Positions 53,569 through 64,000 of a stretch of 64,000 bases of DNA are shown one piece after another. Each line of letters starts with the position of its first letter. The first letter of the stretch is position 1. The position numbers and the translations under genes are program-made. The DNA is from Cercospora beticola (taxonomy: Eukaryota; Ascomycota; Dothideomycetes; Mycosphaerellales; Mycosphaerellaceae): the NCBI RefSeq assembly GCF_033473495.1, contig NC_088940.1:1860001-1924000 (forward strand), read 5' to 3'. The notes under the pieces are model-generated. The model did no database searches and had not been told where the DNA came from. It saw only the letters and a list, made by a program, of their open reading frames with translations.

Positions 53569-54348
53569 CTAGATGCCGCCAGCCGCCGTCACACGTCCGC
53601 GCAAGAAGTTCACGGCAGTTGGCACGTCATCTGCATAGGCCAAGTGACCTGGTGACACATCAAGACCGCCATCACAGACTCCATCGTTCGAAGCACAGAT
53701 GTTGAGTGTGTTGGCCGCCGGGTAGCCAGGAATACGTCCTCCCTCTTCATCCGTGCGCGTGCTTCCGAACATGACGATGCCGGCCAGGTTTGTCTTGCTG
53801 GCTGCCGGAAGACGTCGCACGCTGGCGGTGATGACCGCTGCTCCTTGGCTACATGGCTCAATCAGCCTACAGTTCGAAGATCAATTATTCAGCCCGAACT
53901 CACCTGTAACCACCTGCAACTACTTTCGAGTTGGGGCACTTGCTTCTGGCCAGATTGAAAAGTCTGATGGCTTCATTCCAAGCTCCAGATGTGGTTCCTT
54001 CTGGCAGGATATTGGCAGCCAGAGAAGCGCTGTACGCTCCGCCAACACCTTGACAGGCTACGCGAGTGCTTCCATATGCGGTCTTGAGCTGATTGCACGT
54101 GGCTGAACCAAGGTCGCCCTAATAAGCAGTCAGTACAGGTCTTCGAACAACCACGATCGAAGTCTATTGTCACCTACCAGGTTTCCGGGCTGAGTTGAGC
54201 CACGGGCGAAGATGAGGATCAGAGGTCGGCATGCACCGCTCTCAAGCTCACTTGCACTGTTACCGACTGCCTGCCGGGCCTCAAGCATCTCTGTGGGAGC
54301 TGCAATGGCTGTTGCAGCCAGCAACGAAGCGATAGCGGCGACCTTCAT
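53569..54348 (-). CDS. Cutinase
   Basis: Three exons on the minus strand: 54348-54178, 54118-53904 and 53848-53569, giving 221 aa, the usual length. This secreted serine esterase hydrolyses cutin polyester. A signal peptide covers about residues 1-17 (MKVAAIASLLAATAIAA) with a short propeptide ending EAR. Landmarks: ARGSTQPGNLGDLG with the oxyanion serine, the nucleophile Ser129 in GYSQG (its codon is split by intron 2), Asp in CASNDGVCDGG, His in SPGHLAYADD. Four cysteines fit the two conserved disulphides. It fits a plant-associated life style. Confidence 0.94.
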
Positions 54349-55470
54349 ATTGATGGGAACAGATGAACCTCTCGAGGATTTCTTTGAGCAGCGACTGACA
54401 ACAGATGAGCGATTGAACGATGGAGACCTGCCTTGAGCAATTGGGCGTTCGAGTCCATCACTTTTATATTGCTTTCCGGAAGAATACAGCTCAAGCCAAA
54501 CAGCTTCTTTACCACTATCCGGACATCAGCAGACCTCGGTGAGATCAAATCGAGTTCATGAGTCGGACCATACACTTCAAAACGTACTCTGCTGCGTTCC
54601 TGCAGGACTCTAAGGCAGCATACCACACCTTGGCCGGCCTAGAATGGCAGGCCACAACAAGAAAAAAGTAAAACCTGTGCATACAATACGACATGGGCTC
54701 CGAAAGCTTACTAGCAGCTCTGTCCTGCCTTGATCAGCAATGTCCGACGATGTGCACGTGGACAGCTCGTGAGCGATTAGTGCACTGGTGGTTTTCTCGG
54801 ACGACTATACGATCTGGTCGTGCCAAGAGTGCGGGACCCCAGGATTTGCCGTACGGTATACGGCTCGGGTTGTGGAGGTAAGCGAATGGATTTCTGATCA
54901 ATGCGACAATGTCATTCTGCGAGAACTCAACAGATTCTCCCACACAGGTCTTCGAATACTTACGGCTGCTTCATCTGCAATGTTGCACACATCTATTCGA
55001 GCCATGACAGCTCGAAGTTGCACTTGCCAGAACGAAATATCGGTTCTTCTATGTCCGCTCGGATCAAGGTCCGCATAAAGCTATCACTCCGTCGGATCGA
55101 CGGTTTGCAGAATGTGGGGGAAACGTACTGTATGCATGCAATGCAACTTCGCTCGCTTGTTTGACGCTTTTCGATACTGATGTGCGGGGAAAGCTAAGAC
55201 CAGTCGCGTGGTTTTAGTCCATGCAAATGACTAGTCGACTAATCTACGCGAGCGAGCCGAAGTGAAGAGACATAGGGCCGAGCTGACACGAGATTCGATC
55301 TAGCTACGTGAGGTCAAATCAAGCGAACACGACAGCTTCCGGTGGTATCCTGTGCTTTTGGTACTCAGTCATCGATGCAGCTGAGCTGCTCGCTACTCGG
55401 CAGGCCAGGAAATTCTTGCCTTCTGACATTCCTGCACAGGACTCTCACCTGGCTCATGGCCTGAAGAAAC
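54349..55470. promoter_or_regulatory. Divergent intergenic region, cutinase and UstYa-type genes
   Basis: 1.1 kb between a minus-strand and a plus-strand gene, so both promoters should lie here. No gene seen. Confidence 0.55.
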
Positions 55471-56513
55471 ATGGCACTCTTTCCACTCCAAGATGACAAG
55501 GAAGCGGCTTACAGCAAAATCGAACCCATCCTGGACAGCTCGATAGGATATTCTGATGATGATCCGCATTATCGGCATCCATCCCGCCGACAGCAACGAC
55601 ATTCTTGGTTGCAGACGCTTCTCTACTCGGGTGTGCTGTGTATCTGCTCGCTCGCAGCTTTCTTCGCAGGAAGTTATACTGCGAGATCCATTGATAGCAT
55701 CAATGCAGATGGCGAGCATTCGCCTGTGCCAAAAAGTCAGTCGACTTTTCTCCTCTTTTGCTCTCCTGCTACATCGTCGTTGATTGGATAATTCTGCGGA
55801 CTTATATGCTGACACGTCTCCATTCACAGTCCCATTTGAATCCGTGACTTTTCAGCCCGACCCCAAGTTCAGTTTCTCCTCGAGCTTCTCAAACTCTTCT
55901 TCTAGCTCTCTTTCAGAAGCAGAATCCGATGCAGCCTGGACATCCCTTCTCCCTAGCGGCGAAGGTTTCATTTTCGTCGAGACGCCTGAGCATTTTGGAC
56001 TACCGCCTGGAAAGACACCAAATAGAGACCAAAAAGGACGGGGATCAGAAGGAGCATTCTACGACCTCTCTGTCTTCCATCAACTACACTGTCTGGTGAA
56101 GGTCAGGGAACATGTAAGATTGGTTGAGTTCGCCATGAGTGAGATGGTGAGAGAAAGCTCGGCTGGTGATGGCAAGTTGGATATCAGCTCCCTCAAACGA
56201 CTACTTCAGCCTTTGAAGCAGGAAAGGCATATGGAGCATTGTTTTGATTATTTGAGACAGGGCATCATGTGTGCTGGGGATATGAGTTTGGAGGGTGTTA
56301 TTGTGTCCGAGGAGGAGAACGATGGTATGCTGAGGAGAAGTGGTAGTAGGGTGGTGGATGGATGGGGAATGAAGCATCAGTGTAAGAGTTGGGTAAGTTG
56401 GTCATTTCCTTCCTTTCCTGAACACGCTCATTGTTCTTCCTTCATGATAAGTGCTGATCTCGCTGGGTTAGGATGCCATCATGGAGTATGTACGCGCGAA
56501 CGAGCATGTTTGA
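55471..56513 (+). CDS. UstYa/DUF3328-family protein
   Basis: Three exons: 55471-55735, 55830-56392 and 56472-56513, giving 289 aa. A cytosolic N-terminus precedes one membrane helix at about 47-70 (LYSGVLCICSLAAFFAGSYTA). Family motifs follow: VFHQLHCL (HxxHC, first) and HMEHCFDYLRQGIMCAGD (second HxxHC-type). The last exon gives WDAIMEYVRAN, the usual WxxI tail. UstYa relatives catalyse oxidative cyclisation in fungal ribosomal peptide (dikaritin) pathways and other modifications. Many members are outside such clusters. No precursor peptide with Kex2-spaced repeats is visible nearby. A Ser-rich insert lies between the membrane helix and the first motif. Confidence 0.87.
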
Positions 56514-58541
56514 AAATCGAAGTGAAGATTCGGAGAAATCAGATCAAGTGGGCAGAAAGATACAGTTCTTCTTACCTGGAGGTCATCGCCACGCGCTGAA
56601 GTGAGCCAGAAGTCGATTTGACTTTGGATCTGCTGCTGCGAAGCTTTCTCGCGCTAAAGCCAGCAAAGTCAACAGGCTTCGACCTAAAGTCCTACAATTC
56701 AACACGAAACAGGCCACGAAGGTCATGACAGCGACTCGGCGATTAGCGCAGATCCAAGTGCTATTCCATTATGCAAGTCTGCTGCGAGTAAAGGAATTCC
56801 GCGCATCGTTGCCATGGTCGATTGCATAGGTCGCGGAAATCGAGCTCGGTCAGCTGGATTGCGAAGCTATTGAGACTTGTCAGGCGGACGGTTTGAGGAC
56901 TGCTCTAAGCGGCCAGCGATTGCCAAATTTGGGTCTCATTCATGAAGCCTGCATGAGTCTCGGCGAAAGTGAGACAGACATTGTCCGGCTGCAGCCAGTG
57001 TATGACTATCCAGATCTGGAAATATAGTCATCTAGTCTGCAATAGAGATGATTCAAGGAACACTGATGTCATGAAGTTGCGTGTCAGGACACTGTCTCAG
57101 GCGTTTCAGTGTCAAGAGTGAGTGCTTGTGTTGATCTCGATATGCAAACTGTGTGGGGAAGCCTGTTGATACTCAGACAGTCTCGAACTCTGAGCCAGAT
57201 ATTGCTTTGCGCCGTGCGGCTGAAATAGGCCTGTGCTCAGCCTGGCGTCGAGCACTAGATGTGGCAGGGCAAGTGGATGGTGAAATGAATAGGCCGTTGG
57301 ACCGTTCCAGCCAGTAGACAATTATCAAGCGTTCTCGTACATTCTTCCTATCCCCAGCCGGCCGGCCGTCTATCCAAACGACCGATTCGCGATTTCCAAG
57401 GAAGTTTGCGGATCGTATGCGGGTCGCACGTGGTCAAAGTGTCAAGTGAAGTCGGCGAAGGCCGGCGGACAAGAAACGTGCATCTCCCCGCTCTCCTTCT
57501 TCGCCTTGCCTTCCAAGGTTGTGCTTGTGCTTGTGCCGCGCAGTGGAGAGGTACTTGTGTTGATTGTGCATACGGCCGCAGGAAGTAGACAACGTGACAG
57601 GTACGGTATACCTGTCGCAAAGCAAATAGTCGGCGCTCTCACACGATGCGCTTGGCGGGCGAGTCAGCGTCGGACAACACATGCATCACTGCATCAGATG
57701 CCTTCTTCCTGCTCTGCGCTGCGCTGTTGCCTCCTGCCCGTCATGATTGCAGGCGCAGCACGTCTGCAGCATGATGATGATTCATCTGCAACTCTGACAT
57801 GCGGCATGCGTGTATGAGCGGCATGTGCAGCATGTGCAAGTCGCAAGCCTCCGCTGCTCGGGGAGATGGGAATGGGAGAGACTGAATCGTGGTTGACGTT
57901 GTCGTGTTTCTCGACGTTCCATGGGGCAGCGAGTGTGAACCGCGTTCCCGGGAGGACAGGTCGCGATCACCATCCGGGTTGGCAAGGCGAAAGGCAAAAC
58001 AGGTACAAATGCCGTTCCAGTGCCGGGGGGCTTGCGACCTACATACCGGCCCTCGCAGTCGCACACACGCCCGGCAAAAGGAACATATCAGCCTCGAGGC
58101 TCGCTGCGCAGGGCGGAAGTGGACGAGTCACACGGTGCGCAGACCGGGATATTTGCGTGAGTTCGGGCGCGAGTAGTGCTGGTGGAGGAAGACGACGGCG
58201 TTGCTGCTCGGCCCTTCAATCTGGCGGTGGAGGGCAATCGTGGTGCGCGCTGCCACACTGCCGTTAGGTCGAAGCTTATCTGGCGGCGCGGCGGCCTCGC
58301 CTCCAAAGTAGTGCAGCGCTGCTCCCTTTGCCAGTTCACATGATCCCAAAGCCTGCAAGTAGACCGACGCTCGTCGCTGTGCCTGTCGCATTTCTGACTC
58401 GGTATGTGATGTCCTCGCTTTCTTCCTCACCCGCTCCGCCGTCCGTCGCTGCTTCCTGCGCAGCCCACTCCACCCACCACCAGCGGCCCAGCGCACATTC
58501 GCAGGATCGCTTGTGCTGACTCGAGATTCGTCCAGCAACCG
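56514..58541. other. Long intergenic region
   Basis: 2.0 kb with no gene supported. It contains an 8-bp inverted repeat at 57596-57616 and a CCGGCCGG palindrome near 57358-57367. The GC-rich end (about 57950-58500) should hold the promoter and leader of the next gene. Confidence 0.5.
57596..57616. repeat. 8-bp inverted repeat GACAGGTA / TACCTGTC
   Basis: Perfect 8-bp arms at 57596-57603 and 57609-57616 with a 5-bp spacer (CGGTA). It is the shape of a dimeric transcription-factor site, but no specific regulator is known to me. Confidence 0.6.
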
Positions 58542-60131
58542 ATGGCCGAGAGGACATGCCGAGAGGCTTCTTCACGACGACAATCCTTCCGAAGGTCTCT
58601 CGCCGAAGCTGGTCTGCCCGTGGAAGCCCTCGAACGATTGGAAGCGAAGCGCAAACAGCTCGATGAGTCCATACACAAATACATTGCTGCGAAAGAACGA
58701 GAATACAAGAGCTTCGAAAAGGACGAAATTCAGAGACACAAGCTTGGCCTGGCGCATGGAGAGAGCCGACCGCGAAGAACATCTTCAGAGTCAACACAGG
58801 ACACAACAGCATCGCCGCCCAAGCAGCGTGGACAGCAGCAAAACGTGGTCGCCGCGCTAGTGTCAGCGGGCGTGCGCAGAGAACACATTGGCCAGCCGCA
58901 TTCAGTAGCGGTGGTCGACGATGATGGTGCAGCACCGACAATAGAAGCCAGGCCCTCGCTGGCCGGATTGACCGATCGACGGGCCAGCGAAGACCGCGAC
59001 AAGGAGTTCATTGGAGTTTTCACGCCGACCTTCTTGCCTGCACTGGACAATGGCAGAGGTGGAGGTAGTTCCAGCCCGGCACGTGCAGATTCTGCACCTC
59101 CTTCCCCAGCTGCAGCGACCACGAACGGGTCGGATCCGAACAACGTACATCGTGTAAAATCAGACACGGATGTGCAGGCGCAGCAGAAACGGCCATTACA
59201 TTTACAATTGGCCAGCCGCACGTCTTCCTCGGGTTCATCTGCCGACGGGAATAACAGACTTGCTTCAGCGCTCAAGTCGCCAACGCACCCACGATCAAAA
59301 CGAAAAAGAGTCTCGCTGGCAGTCGGCGATACCATTGTCGCACCTTCGGACAATGTTCCAATTACGATGGGATCCAACAATAGCACGCCCTCTCACTCAC
59401 GAACACGATCGCCAGCGGATCGAGAAACATCGCCAAAGGTCGCTAAATCAACGAGTCCGCCAAAGGACTCACCACAACAGACTGCCTCGGGAAAGATGAC
59501 ATTATCGCCGCTGGCTGAGTTGACCATGTCTTCACAGCTACCTCATCGCGGGAGAAGCGATAAAGGGAAACAACCTGTCTTTGGCGACCCGGTCAAAAAT
59601 GCTAATCAGGCAGCACCGCAACCTTCATCCAGGCCGTCCATTGACGGAGATTTGGATTTCGCCCTGGATGAGGAGGACATGATCCCCGATGGCAGAGGCT
59701 CTTCACCACACACACGTGACCGCGCGGACGAAATAATGGGCCGAATAAAAAGGGCCGATGACGACGAAATGTACGAACCGAGCGAGGGCATTCTACCCGA
59801 AGATCGCGAAACCGGTGACTCACACGAAGAAGACGATTTTGATGCTCACGCGCAACACATTGAATTTCACCCTGGGTCTGTGCAACAAACCAATAATCCT
59901 GGCTTCCGACGTCCTTCCGTGTCCCACGATCCGGTATATACTGGCCGGGACTACGATCGCGCAGAACACAACGCCGTTACGAAAGAGATCTATGGCTCGT
60001 CATTTAACAGGCCTACGAGTAAGAGCTCCTTCACCCCTGGCAGTCTGGGCGAGTCCTTCATGGCGATGAACGCGGCGAGGATGATGAAGGAACGAAGAGC
60101 GAGCGATCAGACGACGCAAGTACGTTCATGA
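58542..60131 (+). CDS. Largely disordered protein of unknown function
   Basis: Single exon, 529 aa. A helical, charged N-terminus (VEALERLEAKRKQLDESIHKYIAAKEREYKSFEKDE region, about 26-62) is followed by a long Ser/Pro/Gln-rich low-complexity body. A conserved-looking short motif, RSKRKRVSLAVGD at about 247-259, also resembles a nuclear localisation signal. The acidic stretch DFALDEEDMIPDGRG and the terminal segment MAMNAARMMKERRASDQ may be interaction sites. No enzyme domain is seen. A nuclear or scaffold role is possible. Confidence 0.75.
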   Translation: MAERTCREASSRRQSFRRSLAEAGLPVEALERLEAKRKQLDESIHKYIAAKEREYKSFEKDEIQRHKLGLAHGESRPRRTSSESTQDTTASPPKQRGQQQNVVAALVSAGVRREHIGQPHSVAVVDDDGAAPTIEARPSLAGLTDRRASEDRDKEFIGVFTPTFLPALDNGRGGGSSSPARADSAPPSPAAATTNGSDPNNVHRVKSDTDVQAQQKRPLHLQLASRTSSSGSSADGNNRLASALKSPTHPRSKRKRVSLAVGDTIVAPSDNVPITMGSNNSTPSHSRTRSPADRETSPKVAKSTSPPKDSPQQTASGKMTLSPLAELTMSSQLPHRGRSDKGKQPVFGDPVKNANQAAPQPSSRPSIDGDLDFALDEEDMIPDGRGSSPHTRDRADEIMGRIKRADDDEMYEPSEGILPEDRETGDSHEEDDFDAHAQHIEFHPGSVQQTNNPGFRRPSVSHDPVYTGRDYDRAEHNAVTKEIYGSSFNRPTSKSSFTPGSLGESFMAMNAARMMKERRASDQTTQVRS

Positions 60132-60585
60132 TGTGATGCGAGTACACGGCGGATCTGTGTCCATTTTGAGGAGGATATACAGGAGGTTACATCTAGAGGG
60201 CTCTTTGGCTTCTGATATACGATCGTTTGTCTTGGGTGGGCAAATGAGGAAAACTCTTTTGATTGAAGATACCCCCTTTTGTAGCGAGCTTTGCCGGCGA
60301 GCTTTGATTGCTCGCGTTGAAATACCGCAGCAACGCATCAAATCTGTCACTCCTTCACGTACTTCTCTGCTTCCTTCAGGTGGCTTGTGGTGTGCGACTT
60401 TCGACATATTGTGCGGGCGAAACATGAGCTTTTTGAGAACTGTCTGTATGAACTAAATTCTCCTGATCTTGTACCTCGTCCGTCGGTCGAACACCCAAAC
60501 GCCCGCAGATCGTGCAAGGTTGATGTACATAACCCACGACCGCACTCAACTTGAACAGACATTCTTACGCCCCCGAAGACAAAAC
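60132..60585. other. Convergent 3' region
   Basis: 3' flanks of the disordered-protein gene (plus) and the MFS gene (minus). No gene seen. Confidence 0.55.
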
Positions 60586-62625
60586 TCACACTCCCCTAAA
60601 ATTCTGCGTCCCAACCCTCGAATCCGGCAAAACCGAACTCCTCTTCCTCTCAACCATACTCGCACCTCCATGATGCTCACTCCATCTCCTAGCAACCGAC
60701 TCCCTCCTCTCCTCTGCCTCTCCCTCATCCAACGTCGCATCCAACATGAAAGGACTTCTCGCCCTAATCGCCTCTCCCTTCCATAGCAAGGCCAAAGGCG
60801 CCAACGTCAAAGCAATCGCCAGTCCACCCAACAAACAAGAAGCGGTCACGAAGCCCAAGTTGTTATACATCGCCGGCGTCGCCAACGGCAAGAAAGCTCC
60901 TAGAGCATTTCGTCCTAGCCCAGCGGCTGAGAGGGCAGAAGCAGCGTATTTCTCATACGCGTCAGCGAGATAGTTTGTTACAGCGAGATAGATAGAATAA
61001 ACTCCTATCCCAAACGCTCCAAGGGCAATCGTCGGTACCCAAAAAGATATATTCGGATGATTACTAACTCCAAACCAAATCATCGCCGCGCCGAAAATAA
61101 GGGATCCAGGAACTGAAGTGTACAATCTTGCTTCTGGGATGGGTTTCCCCGGCCGTTCGGTATTCCTTCCCGCGGAGGAGAAATAGAGACGATCTTGAAA
61201 AGGGTTTAAAAGCCAAGCGATGATTGCTCCAGCGGATATCGCCAGTTGGATTAATGTGAGTTGGAAAGTCGTGAAGTGGGGGTAAATCGCTGACATGACG
61301 AGTGGGACGCTGGATTGGAAGAGAAACAAGAGGCCCCAGGCGAAGCTGACCCAGAGGGTAAACATGATAACCACAGGTTCCGTGCAGAGCATTTTTGTCG
61401 GACGGAGGAAAGAGATTTTAAGAGCGGTGGCGAGACTGGGTTTATTGAGTTCAGAGCGAGCGTAAGCGGTTCGATGGCCTTGTTTGCGGAGTTTTTTTGC
61501 TCGGGTTGCGAGGATTACGTCGCCGCGGGTTTCGGAGAGGATCAAGTAGAAGGCCGGAAGGAAGGCTACGCAGTAGATGATTTGAATGTAGTAGATCCAG
61601 CGCCAGGAGAGGGTGGAGGAGGATTGGATTGCGCCGCCAACAAAAGGGCCTAGGGCGATTCCTACAACGGAGGTCATGCCGAAGACGGCCATCGGGGTGC
61701 TGCGGGCTCGGTCGCCTTTCCAGATGTCGGTGATCGTGCCGGCGACGATGGTGATTGCTACGCTGGAGGCGCCGCCGCCGAAGAAGCGGGTTATGAGGAT
61801 TGTGGCGAAGTTGGGGGAGAGGGCGGAGGGGATAAGCCAGATTATGAAGAGGATGTAGGCGGCCTGGTAGTATGCTGTTAGCGCGTTGAACAGGAGGTGA
61901 GATGGGCGCAGGCTTTCATGGACGTACGAAATAGCCCGGCATGCGACCCGTGCTCTCTGTCAATGGTACGAAGAGCAGCGGAAAGAAAGCTGCGCCTATG
62001 TTCCAAGTGGTGAGTGCGAAAGATAGATATGGAAAGCCACTTTGATCAATGTGCCAGGCCTCAGACATCTGGTTGCTTGCGGCGCCGTACGCTCCAGCTG
62101 GGATTCCAGTCAGGATGGAGCTGCATTCCTGTCAGTCTGACAACTTTCGAATCTTCAGGAGAGGCGAGTACATGAAACATGTTGTCAATGTCGCTGTCCA
62201 CTTGTATGCGTTTGACCAATTGAACCTGTCCAAGGTTAGCATTCCTGATACTCTGCTTGATGCTGTGCTCGCATCGGACTCACGGATTCTCTGGATCATC
62301 TGGTCCATTCCAGTCGATAATCTGAATGTGCTCATTGGGTCTCAAGCCCAGCTTCTGATGTAAAGCAGCAGCTTCTGCGTCGTGTTGGTCGCGGTGTGGA
62401 TGTGGAGCAGCAGCTAGATTGCTACTCAGTCGACTGCGTGCTAAGGGTCAAGTTGTCCAATATACCAATCGCTATATGTGGCCCACCTTGCTGGGCATAT
62501 TCTACTTGGGAGTGGTGCTCTTTGCTGTAGCCGGAGCCTGAGGTGGCGATGGAGTTGTAGCGGAAGTCATAGTTGCTCTTGTCGACGCTGCCATGGCCTT
62601 CTTCGAAGTCTCGATCGGCTGGCAT
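60586..62625 (-). CDS. MFS transporter, DHA1-like drug:H+ antiporter type
   Basis: Five exons on the minus strand: 62625-62487, 62440-62284, 62225-62172, 62120-61928 and 61863-60586, giving 606 aa. The first intron is only 46 nt. Landmarks: an N-terminal DWNGPDDPENPFNWS, the usual entry to fungal DHA1 members; TM helices from TLTTCF onward; LTESTGRMPGYF (loop 2-3); GDRARSTPMAVFGMTSVVGIALGPFVGG (motif C). A long central loop contains KKLRKQGHRTAYARSELNKPS. Twelve TM helices and a cytosolic, Arg/Ser-rich C-terminus are expected. It probably exports small toxic or signalling compounds; the substrate is unknown. Confidence 0.9.
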
Positions 62626-63587
62626 GTTGTTTGTCGTTAGTTCTTGCTAGATCTTCGAGATCTGTTGCATTGGTGGGAGAAAAGGGCCGAGAAGTGTCAA
62701 TCAACAGTCATGCCAAAGGAAATCGAGCAGACTTCAACTTCTCTGATCTCTCGACTCGGCCTCAATGCCATCACCGCGGTGTTTTGGAAGCTCCACGTTA
62801 GGCCTAGATCTCGCGCTCGTAGAAGTGTCCATTGACATCATCGTGTAGCCGAATGTCATCAGTTTTCTTCCACTTGGACGAGACCGCGAGCGACGCAGCG
62901 AGAACCCGAACTGACGAGGTCGAGAGCTAGCTGGATAATTGATATCCAGCCAGTCAGCATGAAGCCAGATGGTTTGGCCATAGCATCAATGGCTCAGGCA
63001 AAGCTCTCGAAGCGGGACCAAATTTTGGTATGGAGTCTGGACGGAGAGCTTGATCCCTATGATGCATAGCGCGCCTCGGTCTCCATAGCACGTCAAGATG
63101 CTGCGATCAGACATGTTTGGGGTCTATTGTGCGTGCTTGTGATCGTGTACAAGGAGACGCGTAGACGCGTGAAGTGCGACTCTTAATGCTTGGCTGAACG
63201 TCTCACCACTTTTGGGAGCCTGACACATGTTCTGGTGAGAGCCAATCCCACTGTCAGCTTCTCGACTCTTACCCACCGCGTCGACACCTGTACAGGCTGT
63301 ACTCAACAGTAAGAACTGCCAAGAGCGGAGGCAATGGATACCAGGGAGGCTGAGAAGACAGCGGAAGTGAACGATGAATGCCGAGATGCACGATGCCGGC
63401 TTCCGTGTCAACGATCGCCGCGAAGGAATTCCTCCCACGCCCTAAGACTTCCTCGCAAACGCTCCTCCGAACTCGGCTTTGTACTTGCTTTGCCGCCCGT
63501 GACTGTTTGATATGCTATAGAAGTCGCGTGTGATACTCTCGTTTGCCATGGCTCACTTATCATGACAGACAACGAAACATCAAGAAG
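62626..63587. promoter_or_regulatory. Divergent intergenic region between two MFS genes
   Basis: 962 bases between a minus-strand and a plus-strand MFS gene, so it holds both promoters. No gene seen. Confidence 0.55.
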
Positions 63588-64000
63588 ATGGACATTTCGG
63601 TCATTTCGCCGAGCTCACCCTACCAACATGCCAAGGATTGGACAGGACCCAACGACCATGAAAACCCAAGAAACTTCTCCACAGCACGGAAGATCTTCTC
63701 CACGGTAGCATACACTGGTCTGGCCTTTGTCAGCACTCTCGCTGCGTCGCTGTACGCGGCAGGCAGGGAAAATGTCAAAGCAGAATTCAACACGACAGAA
63801 GAAATATCAATTTTGCCCTTATCTCTTTACAATGTCGGAATGGCATTTGGACCTTTAATCGGGTCGCCTCTCAGTGAGACAGCAGGACGTAGAGTCGTGG
63901 TGCTGGTCACAACGCCCATGTTTGCGCTCTTCATTCTGGGATCTGGATTCTCGAACAGTGTCATTGGACTGAATATATGTCGATTCTTCGCCGGTGCTGT
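63588..64000 (+). CDS. MFS transporter, N-terminal part (cut by window end)
   Basis: Open from the ATG at 63588 to the window end (137 codons) with no stop. The N-terminus carries DWTGPNDHENPRNFS, the same kind of entry motif as the preceding MFS gene. The first helices follow (VAYTGLAFVSTLAASLYAAG; YNVGMAFGPLIGSPLSETAGRR, with the loop motif GPLIGSPLSE-GRR; PMFALFILGSGFSNS). It is a DHA1-type transporter. The rest lies outside. Confidence 0.88.
   Translation, partial: MDISVISPSSPYQHAKDWTGPNDHENPRNFSTARKIFSTVAYTGLAFVSTLAASLYAAGRENVKAEFNTTEEISILPLSLYNVGMAFGPLIGSPLSETAGRRVVVLVTTPMFALFILGSGFSNSVIGLNICRFFAGA

Noticed and set aside
1..64000. CRISPR arrays, bacterial operons, rRNA genes, complete transposons
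   Set aside because: No spaced direct repeats of array type, no rRNA-like stretches, and no intact transposase or reverse transcriptase motifs were seen.

Overview
The window is nuclear DNA of a filamentous ascomycete fungus. Its genes are dense and lie on both strands. Most are split by short introns of about 46-140 nt with GTRNGT donors, CTRAC-type branch points and YAG acceptors. The gene content (HET-domain proteins, a fungal NLR, cutinase, a UstYa-type protein, a Fun26-type carrier, a CysA-type serine acetyltransferase) fits a plant-associated Dothideomycete. That placement is an inference from gene content; no similarity search was run. Exon junctions were worked out by hand from reading frame, splice consensus and family alignment knowledge.

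Layout, left to right. 0.8-9.5 kb: PLP serine/threonine dehydratase, a tandem-chromodomain protein, a short HET-only protein, an unrecognised basic protein, a broken tRNA-Lys-like element and mitoribosomal protein mL46. 9.8-18.5 kb: mitochondrial acyl-CoA synthetase, PKA-type kinase, a coiled-coil protein preceded by 16-bp tandem repeats, a small Cys-rich protein and an equilibrative nucleoside transporter. 19-27 kb: HET protein, MDR oxidoreductase, serine O-acetyltransferase, and an unknown acidic protein whose frame is interrupted by TGA. 28-39 kb: small basic protein, seven-TM fungal rhodopsin-like protein, mitochondrial phosphate carrier, pyruvate dehydrogenase E1-alpha, a PPxY protein and an Nramp metal transporter.

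39-48 kb is the most accessory-looking stretch. It holds a methyltransferase-like protein with an eroded SAM motif, an intronless 1105-aa HET-NACHT-ankyrin NLR with near-identical 33-residue repeats, a divergently transcribed alpha/beta hydrolase and a putative amidoligase. 48-64 kb: dihydroxyacid dehydratase, a GPI-anchored-type serine carboxypeptidase, cutinase, a UstYa/DUF3328 protein, a disordered nuclear-type protein, and two divergent MFS transporters, the second cut by the window edge.

Six genes make mitochondrial housekeeping proteins (mL46, acyl-CoA synthetase, CysA, Mir1, Pda1, Ilv3). Three encode HET domains (self/non-self recognition and regulated cell death), and several serve the host or environment interface (cutinase, carboxypeptidase, MFS, UstYa). 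The strongest candidate for an interesting system is the NLR locus with its divergent hydrolase and amidoligase neighbours. Nothing seen proves that these three act together.
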